NCBI GenBank assembly: GCA_964242305.1
Contig: CAXTBB010000005.1
Span: 1-64,000 of the forward strand
Direction of reading: 5' to 3'
Source: DATLGB01 sp964242305
GTDB taxonomy: Bacteria; Actinomycetota; Thermoleophilia; Solirubrobacterales; Solirubrobacteraceae
DNA: 64,000 nucleotides
The notes below the pieces were generated by a model. The model was not told where the DNA came from. It made no database searches and worked only from the letters and a program-made list of their open reading frames with translations. The position numbers and the translations under genes were made by a program. Positions 32,169-42,129 of this stretch are shown in pieces; position 1 is the first letter of the stretch; each line of letters starts with the position of its first letter.

Positions 32169-32789
32169 ATGAGTGAGCGCGACACCGGCCATCTCCGCGT
32201 CCTGATCGCCAACGAACGCAAGGACCGACTCGCCCTCGTGGCGCCGATTGTGGCGGCGCTGGGCCACGAAGTCATCGCTCGCGAGATCGAGGTCGACGGC
32301 GTCGGAGCCGTCACCGCCCGCGAGCGGCCCGACGTCGCTCTCGTGGGATTGGGTGATAGTTCCCAACATGCGCTCAGCCTGATCGACACGATCGTGCGCG
32401 AGGCATCGTGCCCCGTCATCGCGCTCCTGCACACGAGGGACCCGGAGTTCGTGCGGGAAGCCTCGAAGCGAGGCGTCTTCGCGCACATCAACGACGCCGA
32501 GGTCGGGGAGTGGCAGAGCTCGATCGACATCGTGCTCCGCCGCTTCGCCGAGTACCACGAGCTCGAGGGCGCCTTCGGTCGGCGGGCGCTGATCGAGCGG
32601 GCCAAGGGGATCCTGATGGAACGCCATGACACCGGCGAGGCCGAGGCGTTCGAGCTGCTGCGGGAGGAGTCGCGCCGGAGCAACCGCAAGGTCATCGACC
32701 TCGCCGCCGCCGTCGTCGACGGTCATCGCCTGCTCCCGCGCCGGTCCCCGTCTCTACGGCAGGTGGAGCCCGTCGAGGGGCGCCGCTAA
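32169..32789 (+). CDS. ANTAR-domain RNA-binding response regulator
   Basis: The 206-residue protein starts MSERDTGHLRVLIANERKDR. Residues about 8-125 look like a receiver fold, with VALVGLGDSSQHA where the phospho-acceptor would be; the canonical aspartate is not evident, so it may be a pseudo-receiver. The C-terminal ANTAR domain reads RRALIERAKGILMERHDTGE followed by AFELLREESRRSNRKVIDLA. ANTAR proteins bind paired hexaloop hairpins in nascent RNA and block termination. AAGGA lies ten bases before the ATG. Its stop overlaps that of the convergent metalloprotease gene. Confidence 0.85.
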   Translation: MSERDTGHLRVLIANERKDRLALVAPIVAALGHEVIAREIEVDGVGAVTARERPDVALVGLGDSSQHALSLIDTIVREASCPVIALLHTRDPEFVREASKRGVFAHINDAEVGEWQSSIDIVLRRFAEYHELEGAFGRRALIERAKGILMERHDTGEAEAFELLREESRRSNRKVIDLAAAVVDGHRLLPRRSPSLRQVEPVEGRR

Positions 32790-33259
32790 CCGCGCGGGCG
32801 GCTGGTGCGGCAGATCCGCGGTTCGCTCGAGTAATCGGTGAAGACGGGCGCCATCACGCTGCCGGGGGTCAGGTCGTGGGCGTGGCCGAGCAGGTGCCCG
32901 TACTCGTGGATGACCGTCATGCAGAGCATGTCCCAGTCCTGGACCCGGCTGGTCCGGGACGGCCAGCGCACGCGCCCGAGGTCGATCGTGCAGCGCGTGA
33001 AGGTGCTGGCCGCGGCGGTCAGGTTGTTGTCGCCGAACGGCGTGCCGAAGGTGACCCAGGCGTCGCTGCTCGCGTCCAGGCCCGTGGGGAGCGTCTGGCG
33101 CTCGGAGACCGTGATCTGGCCGCCGCACGGCGTGGCGCCCCAGTAGCGGTGCGCCAGCGTCATCGCGAGCTTCGTCGGCGTCTGGCGGGCGCTCGCGGCC
33201 GGCGCGAACCCACAGAGCAGCGTGGCGGCGAGAGCGAAGATCGAGAGGCGCAGAGTCAC
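32786..33259 (-). CDS. Small secreted matrixin-like zinc metalloprotease
   Basis: The 157-residue protein begins with a signal peptide (MTLRLSIFALAATLLCGFA, cleavage near ASA). It contains the zinc-binding signature VIHEYGHLLGHAHD (HExxHxxGxxH), followed by SVMAPVFTDY, whose methionine forms the Met-turn of metzincins. Four cysteines could make disulphides (TPCGGQ, TRCTID, MLCMTV, RICRTS). It is close to the minimum length for a catalytic domain and lacks a clear propeptide. Proposed role: extracellular proteolysis; target unknown. Confidence 0.75.
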   Translation of the reverse strand: MTLRLSIFALAATLLCGFAPAASARQTPTKLAMTLAHRYWGATPCGGQITVSERQTLPTGLDASSDAWVTFGTPFGDNNLTAAASTFTRCTIDLGRVRWPSRTSRVQDWDMLCMTVIHEYGHLLGHAHDLTPGSVMAPVFTDYSSEPRICRTSRPRG

Positions 33260-33327
33260 TCGCTTCAGCCTGGCGGAGGCCGGCCCCGCATCTGTCCTCT
33301 CGCGGGGGGATCCTCGTGCCCCGATCG

Positions 33328-33380
33328 GGGTGAGGGAAGGGTGACGCCCGCCTCACCCTTTGGCCCTGGAATGCCGATGC
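33328..33380 (+). promoter_or_regulatory. FliA-like promoter overlapped by GGGTGA boxes, upstream of the LuxR gene
   Basis: TCACC (33353-33357), 15 bases and GCCGATGC (33373-33380) end seven bases before the GTG start at 33388. Three copies of one hexamer surround the -35: GGGTGA at 33328 and 33339 on the forward strand and its complement TCACCC at 33353. They create two alternative 8-base inverted repeats (GGGTGAGG with CCTCACCC; AAGGGTGA with TCACCCTT). An activator or repressor site is likely. Confidence 0.5.
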
Positions 33381-33387
33381 AACGACC

Positions 33388-33984
33388 GTGGACGCCCGCA
33401 CGCCGATCACGGTTGCCATCACCCGTTTCGAGGACCTCCTCGCGCTCGGGCTCGACGCTGCGCTGGCCGCCGACCCGAGCGTGTTGGTCGTCGCGCGCGA
33501 CGTCGAGCCGGCCCGCATCGACGTGGTCCTCCAGGCGTTGCAGCCGCGCGTGCTCGTCGTCGACGTCGGCGGGTTGCGCGACCTCAGCCAGGTCCGGGGG
33601 ATCCGCCTCGCTCATCCCGACACGCACCTCGTGCTGCTCGGCCACGGGTTCTCGCAGGCCGACTCCGCCCAGTTGCTCGCCTTCGGCGCCAGCGCCTATC
33701 TGGCCAAGAGCGCCCAGACGCGCGACCTGCTCAACGCGATCCACCTCGCGTCGCGGGGCATGCAGCTCCAGCTCATGCCGGTCGCCGATCCCGGGGGAGA
33801 CCGCAGCTCCCTGCTGACCTCACGCGAAGCCGACGTCCTGCTGCTCCTGCGCCAGGACCGCAGCAACGACGAGATCGCCCACGCGCTGCACATCAGCACG
33901 GAGACCGTCCGCTCGCACGCGCGCAACATCTATCGCAAGCTCGGCGTCTCCTCCCGCCGGACGCTGCTCGCGCTCTCGGCTTAG
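33388..33984 (+). CDS. NarL/LuxR-type transcriptional regulator with divergent receiver
   Basis: The 198-residue protein has a receiver-like N-terminal domain (TPITVAITRFEDLLALGLDA, VLVVDVGGLRDLSQVRG, LAFGASAYLAKSAQTRDLL). An aspartate and a lysine are in place, but the usual acidic pair near the N-terminus is weak. The C-terminal helix-turn-helix is canonical: LTSREADVLLLLRQDRSNDE and IAHALHISTETVRSHARNIY. The start GTG at 33388 is set by the promoter seven bases upstream. The likely targets are nearby surface genes, but this is inference. Confidence 0.83.
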   Translation: MDARTPITVAITRFEDLLALGLDAALAADPSVLVVARDVEPARIDVVLQALQPRVLVVDVGGLRDLSQVRGIRLAHPDTHLVLLGHGFSQADSAQLLAFGASAYLAKSAQTRDLLNAIHLASRGMQLQLMPVADPGGDRSSLLTSREADVLLLLRQDRSNDEIAHALHISTETVRSHARNIYRKLGVSSRRTLLALSA

Positions 33985-34718
33985 GGACGGATCGTCACCG
34001 GCACGCCGGCGCCGATGCGCGCCGCCAGCCAGGTGATCGCGCCCGTGCTGAGCCGGATGCAGCCGTGCGACGAGGCGGTGCCGAGCGGGTCGTAGAGGAA
34101 GTTGCGGCCGTGGAGCGCGATCTGCCCAGGCCCGCCCTCGAACTCCTGCAGGACGTTCGAGCGCGCGCTCGTCGCCAGCGCGTAGGGGCCGCCGGGCGAC
34201 GCGCTGTCGAGCGCCAGCGCCTCCTCGACGAAGAAGTGGCCGCGCGGCGTCGGCGTGGACGGGGCGCCGACCACGGCCCGGAAGCGAATGGCGACGCGGC
34301 CGTCGTGTCGGACGACGACGCGCCGGCTGTTCAGGCGCACCGTGATGTCCCACGGCGTCCAGGCGCCGCGCGTGCCCGTGGCCCGGATCCAGCCGGTGCT
34401 GCCGTTCGGGCGGCCGGGCAGGGCGACCTTCAGCCACGAACTTCCGTCACGATCCGTCGCCTGCCGCAGCAGCGGGAGGACGGTCCGGACGCCGGTCAGC
34501 GGCGTGCGCCCGGGAACCGTCCTGATGCGCGCGGCGCGCGATGAGGGACCGCCCCGTACGGGGTGGGCGGACAGCAGCCTGACGAGCGCCTGCCCCTTCG
34601 ACGCCGCGCTGGCCGGCGGGGGCGGTCCCCCGGCCACCACGGCGGCGGCCACGACGAACGCCGAGAGCCCCCGGCGAACGCCGGTGGCTCCCAGGAGGTC
34701 GTAGCGGCTGCGGCTCAC
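33981..34718 (-). CDS. Secreted L,D-transpeptidase (YkuD family)
   Basis: The 245-residue protein has a membrane or signal helix (GLSAFVVAAAVVAGG), then an SH3-like stretch (VLPLLRQATDRDGSSWLKVA to STGWIRATGTRG). A YkuD catalytic domain ends with IALHGRNFLYDPLG and ASSHGCIRLSTGAI, containing the catalytic His and Cys. Such enzymes make 3-3 crosslinks in peptidoglycan or attach proteins to it. Its GTG start overlaps the stop of the upstream DUF3494 surface-protein gene (GTGA), so both are made together and likely under the same riboswitch. It could remodel or modify the wall for that protein. Confidence 0.87.
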   Translation of the reverse strand: MSRSRYDLLGATGVRRGLSAFVVAAAVVAGGPPPPASAASKGQALVRLLSAHPVRGGPSSRAARIRTVPGRTPLTGVRTVLPLLRQATDRDGSSWLKVALPGRPNGSTGWIRATGTRGAWTPWDITVRLNSRRVVVRHDGRVAIRFRAVVGAPSTPTPRGHFFVEEALALDSASPGGPYALATSARSNVLQEFEGGPGQIALHGRNFLYDPLGTASSHGCIRLSTGAITWLAARIGAGVPVTIRP

Positions 34719-35914
34719 CCGGTGAACTGCGACGGGCCGCGCGCCGGGCGCAGCGCGGCGGCGGCGCAGGCGCGGTAGCTGAAGCTGCGTGTCTTGGCGC
34801 GGGTGGCGTCCTTGAACGTGACGCGGGCCTTGAGCGTGCGGCGCACGCCGGCCTCGGGCCGGACGTAGACGCGGAAGGCGGACCTCGTCCGCGTCGCGAT
34901 CCGCTTGCCGGCGATCGAGAACACGACCCGCTTGATGAGCTTGCCGCGCACCTGCGCCGTGAAGCCGGTGGTGCAGCGGTGCAGCGGGCCGCCGGGCGTC
35001 AGGGTCGCGGAGCCCTTGCGGGTCGGGACCGAGGTGCTGCTGCCGGGCGGGACCTGGTTGCCCGAGCCGGGGGCGCCGGGCGTCCCGTTCGGACCGCCGG
35101 AACCGTTGGAAGCGCCGGATCCGCCGGGAGCCGGTGTCCCCGGTGACGTCCCCGCCGGTGCCGTCGGCGTCGTTGTCGGCGTCGTGCTCGAATCCGGTGT
35201 GCGGCACCCAGAGTTGTCGAGGACGTTGTCGTCCAGCGTGACCGCGCCGTTGCGGGCCAGCGCGCGGCCGGTCACCGTCGCCGAGTTGTTCAGCGTGATC
35301 GACGACAGCGCCATGATCGTGCCCTGGAAGGCCGTCGTGGTACCGAGCGTCGCCGAGCTGCCGACCTGCCAGTAGACGTTGCAGGGAGACGCGCCGTTGA
35401 CCATCAGCACCGAGCTGGCCGACGCCGTGGTCAGCGTCGAGCCGATCTCGAAGACGAACTGGGCGTTGGGATCGCCCTGGGCGTCGAGCGTGAGCTGGCC
35501 GGTGAGCTGCGCGGAGGTGGCGAACCGGTAGGCGCCCGGCGTCAGCGTGAGGCCGCCGAGGTCCTGGCCCGTCAGGTCGGCGGTGACCGCCTGGCCGGCT
35601 GCAACGTTGTAGGCGGTGGTCAGGTCGCTCTGCCCCTGCGAGGCGACCGCGTCGTTGTTGTGGGTGGCGCCGTTGACCACGGCGGGGAGACCGAAGCCGC
35701 TGAGCGAGGTCCCGGGGGCGACCCCGAGGTCGCCGTTGAGCACGGAGGGACCCGTGTTCGTGACCGTCGTGCCACCGAGCACGACGAAGGGAGCCGCGGT
35801 GCCGAGGCCGACGGCCGAGGCGTGCGCGGCGCTGGGGAGCGCGGCGAAGGCCAGACCGACGGCGAGGACGCCGCCGATGTGCCGGGTACGCGCGTCACGG
35901 GACAGGATGGACAT
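34715..35914 (-). CDS. DUF3494 ice-binding-like surface protein, riboswitch-controlled
   Basis: The 399-residue protein has a signal peptide (cleavage near AHASA) and a DUF3494 beta-solenoid at about residues 35-235: VLGGTTVTNTGPSVLNGDLG, LTTAYNVAAGQ, GAYRFATSAQLTGQLTLDAQ and NVYWQVGSSATLGTTTAFQG. A Thr/Pro/Gly/Ser-rich spacer (about 240-295) leads to a basic beta domain (CTTGFTAQVRGKLIKRVVFS). DUF3494 proteins include ice-binding proteins and adhesins; the threonine rows needed for ice binding are not obvious here, so adhesion is as likely. It is preceded by a c-di-GMP-I riboswitch and is the first gene of a two-gene unit with the L,D-transpeptidase. Confidence 0.82.
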   Translation of the reverse strand: MSILSRDARTRHIGGVLAVGLAFAALPSAAHASAVGLGTAAPFVVLGGTTVTNTGPSVLNGDLGVAPGTSLSGFGLPAVVNGATHNNDAVASQGQSDLTTAYNVAAGQAVTADLTGQDLGGLTLTPGAYRFATSAQLTGQLTLDAQGDPNAQFVFEIGSTLTTASASSVLMVNGASPCNVYWQVGSSATLGTTTAFQGTIMALSSITLNNSATVTGRALARNGAVTLDDNVLDNSGCRTPDSSTTPTTTPTAPAGTSPGTPAPGGSGASNGSGGPNGTPGAPGSGNQVPPGSSTSVPTRKGSATLTPGGPLHRCTTGFTAQVRGKLIKRVVFSIAGKRIATRTRSAFRVYVRPEAGVRRTLKARVTFKDATRAKTRSFSYRACAAAALRPARGPSQFTG

Positions 35915-36000
35915 CGAGCTCTTCTCTGTTGGGCGAGCAGCCCCTTAGACGTCCTCCGGCCCGCACCGCCGACTGGCGGCGCGACGGTCGTGTTCTCCTC

Positions 36001-36066
36001 GGGAGCCTGGCGAACTCCGGCGGAGTCCCACGGCTTTGCGGACCCGCCTCGCGGCGGGGGTGCCCT
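36001..36066 (-). ncRNA. Class I c-di-GMP riboswitch (GEMM-I), DUF3494 leader
   Basis: On the reverse strand the leader contains CCGCCGCGAGGCGG (a hairpin with GCGA tetraloop), then TCCGCAAAGCCGTGGG, then the hairpin ACTCCGCCGGAGT, and GCCAGGCTCCCG. The core GCAAAGCC-N2-GGG followed by a short hairpin and an xCCxGGCTxCC end is the GEMM-I layout. It is nearly identical in its core to the leader at 56148-56220. The element lies about 90 bases before the ATG. Another hairpin, CCGCCAGTCGGCGG, lies between and could be the expression platform. Compared with the other copy, the 3' strand has CAGG for CGGG. Confidence 0.75.
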
Positions 36067-36097
36067 TGTCGAGAAGACTGCTCTCTGGTTACCCGAG

Positions 36098-36125
36098 TCA
36101 TCGGCCTGGCGGGCCCCGGACTCGC
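36098..36125 (-). promoter_or_regulatory. FliA-like promoter of the riboswitch-DUF3494 unit
   Basis: GCCGATGA on the reverse strand (36105-36098) has GCGAG 15 bases further upstream (36125-36121). The -10 is a perfect copy of the one before the MCP gene, but the -35 match is weak. It ends 32 bases before the riboswitch core, the same distance as at the WxL operon. Confidence 0.45.
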
Positions 36126-36129
36126 TACC

Positions 36130-36492
36130 TCAAAGCGGGCGAGTTGCGAGCCCCGCCAGCGCCCGGCAGACACGGCCGAGCTCCGCCTCGACGGCGGCGA
36201 GCTGCTCCGCGGTCCCGCCGGCCTCCAGGCGGATGCAGCGCTCCCGGAGCTCCAGGGCGCCGAGGCCGGCGGCGGAGCCCGCGAGCCGGTGCGACGAGAA
36301 CGCCATCGCGTCGCGGTCGCCGGACTCCAACGCGGCGCGGAGCGCGCGCGTGCGGATCTCCGCGTCGTCCACGAACATCGCGGTGAGCTGGCCGAGGACG
36401 TCCTCGCCGGTCGAGGCACCGAGGCGCTCCAAGCCGGTGATCGTCTTCGGTTCGAGCGGCTCAGGCACGCTGGGTCTCGGGGGTGTGCGCAT
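36130..36492 (-). CDS. Histidine phosphotransfer (Hpt) protein
   Basis: The 120-residue protein is a four-helix Hpt domain with the phosphorylatable histidine in MAFSSHRLAGSAAGLGALEL and a preceding helix, LTAMFVDDAEIRTRALRAAL. It overlaps the 3' end of the hybrid kinase gene by 32 bases in another frame, so they are coupled. The kinase's own C-terminal Hpt-like domain lacks the histidine; this separate protein probably supplies it. ATG at 36492 has GGAGG just upstream (three-base spacing); GTG at 36468 is an alternative start. Confidence 0.82.
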   Translation of the reverse strand: MRTPPRPSVPEPLEPKTITGLERLGASTGEDVLGQLTAMFVDDAEIRTRALRAALESGDRDAMAFSSHRLAGSAAGLGALELRERCIRLEAGGTAEQLAAVEAELGRVCRALAGLATRPL

Positions 36493-39102
36493 GCGCCTCC
36501 AGCTCGCGATCCAGCGCGGTGCGCAGCTGCTCGTAATCGACTTCGATCTCCTCGAGGTCGGTCCGGTTCAGGGTCAGGTAGCCACCCGCCGCGCGGCGCT
36601 CGAGCCCTTCGCAGGAGGCCGCCAGGCGAGTGGCGCCAAGCGCGCTGCTGAGGTCCTTGAGCGTGCGGGCGCAGCGGCGCACGGCGTCGCTGTCGCGCTC
36701 GTCGAGCACGCGGCGCAGCCCGATCAGGCACGGCTCGGAGTCGGTGACGAACTGCTCGATGGCGCCGACGACGAACCCGCCCGGGCGGTCGCTCCCCGGG
36801 ATCGGCCGCTCGGCGTCGAGCGCGGGCCCGTGGACCGCGTCCGCTGTGCCCGGATGCAGCGCGCGGGTGAGCAGGGCGAGCAGCGCGTCCTTGTCCAGGG
36901 GCTTGGCCATGTAGCTGTCCATGCCCTCGGCGAGGCACCGCTCGCGGTCCTCTGGGCGAGCGCTGGCCGTGAGCGCGATGATCGGCGTGTGGCGCTCGCT
37001 GCCCTCGCGTTCGCGGATCGCCGCGGTGGCCTGGTAGCCGTTGATCTCGGGCATCTGGCAGTCCATCAGGATCGCGTCATAGTGCTGCCGCGCGGTCGCC
37101 GCGACGGCCTCGGCCCCGTCGACGGCAGTGTCCACCTCATAGCCGGCCTGCGTGAGCATCGCCACGGCCACCTTGAGGTTGATCGGGTTGTCCTCGGCGA
37201 CGAGCAGCCGCCCGGACACGGGCGTCGCGATCGCCTGGACCGACGCCACGAAGGCGGCTTCGGGTGCGACGTCGTGCAACCGCCGCACCGCGGCGAGCAG
37301 CGCGCCGCGCCGGACCGGTTTGGACACGGTGGGCCGGCCACCGTCGTAGGGATCGATCAGCGTCGTCACCACGACCAGCGGAAGCGAGTGGTCGAGCGTC
37401 CTGTCGAGCGCGGTCTGCTGCGCCACGATGACGCCGAACGGACGACCGGCGGCGGCGGCGCTGCGGACCGCCGCCAGGGCGTCTTTGACGACAGTGCCGC
37501 TGACGTCGAAGCCCCACTCGCTCAGGTAGCCCGCCAGCACCTCTCGCTGGGTCGCGTTGTCGTCGACGACCAACGCGGTGGTGCCGGCCATCACGTCGGG
37601 CGCCGCCGCTTCCGGCGCGTCGCGATAGGGCGCCGGCAGGGTGAACCAGAACGTGCTCCCTGACCCGAGCTCGCTGCTCACCCCGTGGTCGCCGCCCATC
37701 AGGGCCACGAGATGGCTGCTGATGCTCAGTCCGAGGCCGGTCCCGCCGTAGCGCCTCGACGTCGACATGTCGGCCTGCGCGAAGGGCTGGAAGATCATCT
37801 CGAGCTTGTCGGCCGCGATCCCGTCGCCCGTGTCGGAGACCTCGAAGCGGATCAGGGTCTCGTCCTCCGTGCCGGCGCACGCGCCGACGCGGACGACGAT
37901 CTCGCCTTCGTGCGTGAACTTGATCGCGTTGCCGATCAGGTTGGTGAGCACCTGGCGCACCCGGCCCGGGTCCCCGACCACGATGTGCGGGACGCGGCGG
38001 TCGATGACCAGGATCAGCTCGAGGCCCTTGACCTGCGCCGTGTACGCCAGCAGCGTCGTGACGTCCTCCGCGATCGTGCGCAGCTCGAACTCGATCGCCT
38101 CCACCCCGAGCTTGCCGGCTTCGACCTTCGAGAAGTCCAGCAGGTCGTTGATGATCGCCAGGAGGGCCTCGCCGGAGTTGCGCGCCGTTTGCGCGTACTC
38201 GCGCTGGCGCGGGGCCAGCTCGGTCTCCAGCAGCAGGTCGGTCATCCCGATCACGCCGTTCATCGGCGTCCGGATCTCGTGGCTCATGTTGGCGATGAAG
38301 TCCGACTTGATCTGCGACGCTTCGGTGGCCTCGTCGTGGGCCGCCGCCAGCGCGGCCGCCGCGGCGACTTCGGCCGTGACGTCGGCGAGGGTGCCCACTC
38401 CGCCACCGTCGCCGCCCGGCACGGCGCTGGCGACCAGGCGCAGGACGCGCGTCCCCCCGTCGCCCTCCAGCGCGAAGCGGCGACCGCGGCCCGCCGGGGG
38501 GTCGACGAGCTCGGTCCCGAGGACCGCGTCGCGCAGCTGCCCGGTGGCCGCGTCGGCCGTCACGCCGGTGATCTCCGACCAGTGCGGGTTGGTGTAGACG
38601 TAGCGATCCTGGGCGTCGGTTCGGAAGATGCCGATCGGGGCCGCCTCGGTGAGCAGGCGCAGCTCGTCGGCCGCGGTCTGGATCTCGCGTGCCTCGGTGG
38701 CCAGCGTCTCGGCTCGCACCTGCAGACCGGTGAAGACGGCGACCTTGGCGCGCAGCTCCACGGCGCGCAGCGGCGCGAACATGAAGTCGACGGCGCCAGC
38801 GGAGAAGCGTCTGCTCTCGTCGAGCTCGTCGCTGGAGTGCGCGGTCAGGAAGATGATCGGCGTCAGCTCGGACCGCTCCCGCTGGCGGATCAAGCCAGCC
38901 GTCTCGAACCCGTCCAGTTCGGGCATGCGGACGTCGATGAGGATGACCGCGAAGTCGCGCTGAGTCACACACCGCAGCGCGGCGCGACCCGAATCGGCTT
39001 CCATGATCGGGCACCCGATCGGTGCCAGCGCCGCGCGCAGCGCCACGCGCTTGTAGGCGTCGTCGTCCACCAGAAGGACGGGGGGAAGGGGCACGCCGTC
39101 GG

Positions 39103-39106
<4 letters not shown>
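36461..39106 (-). CDS. Hybrid histidine kinase REC-PAS-HisKA-HATPase-REC-REC with degenerate Hpt
   Basis: The 881-residue cytoplasmic protein has, in order: a receiver (VLLVDDDAYKRVALR, LIDVRMPELDGFE), a PAS domain (LLTEAAPIGIFRTDAQDRYV), HisKA (DFIANMSHEIRTPMNGVIG), HATPase (DPGRVRQVLTNLIGNAIKFT, GTGLGLSIS), a receiver-like segment lacking the phospho-aspartate (VIVAQQTALDRTLDH), a full receiver (LLVAEDNPINLKVAV, AILMDCQMPEINGYQ) and a C-terminal Hpt-like domain. In the last, the histidine is arginine (ARTLKDLSSALGATRLAAS). A receiver at the N-terminus means it is itself controlled by an upstream kinase, perhaps the HAMP-array kinase. The start overlaps that gene's stop by four bases. Confidence 0.88.
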
Positions 39107-41958
<2,852 letters not shown>

Positions 41959-42016
41959 CACTGCCTTTCGGGAGGCGCGGGTGAGTTCGCAGAACTGCCG
42001 GGCCGGCCTCACCCGG

Positions 42017-42044
42017 GTATCGGTCACATCAGGCGATGGCTTGA
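42017..42044 (-). promoter_or_regulatory. FliA-like promoter of the phosphorelay operon
   Basis: Reverse strand TCAAG (42044-42040), 15 bases, ACCGATAC (42024-42017). The spacing and -35 box equal those of the MCP promoter. The leader to the ATG at 41958 is about 55 bases and includes a ribosome-binding site, so this message is not leaderless. The -35 box shares bases with a divergent candidate. Confidence 0.45.
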
Positions 42045-42068
42045 GGGCGCCCGCCTCCGGGCCGATGT
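42041..42068 (+). promoter_or_regulatory. Possible divergent FliA-like promoter of the DUF3494-Ig gene
   Basis: Forward strand TTGAG (42041-42045), 15 bases, GCCGATGT (42061-42068), 61 bases before the ATG. The hexamer CTTGAG reads CTCAAG on the other strand, so one sequence would serve as the -35 of both divergent promoters. The two genes could then not fire at once, or could be co-regulated. Confidence 0.35.
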
Positions 42069-42129
42069 ATCGGGTGACCTTCCGTCAACCGCCGGGCTCG
42101 GATCAGCCCCACCTGAAAGGTGGTCGTCC

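Noticed and set aside
34715..35914. Calling the DUF3494 proteins ice-binding antifreeze proteins
   Set aside because: I cannot see the regular threonine rows needed for ice contact, and the context is wall and c-di-GMP genes.
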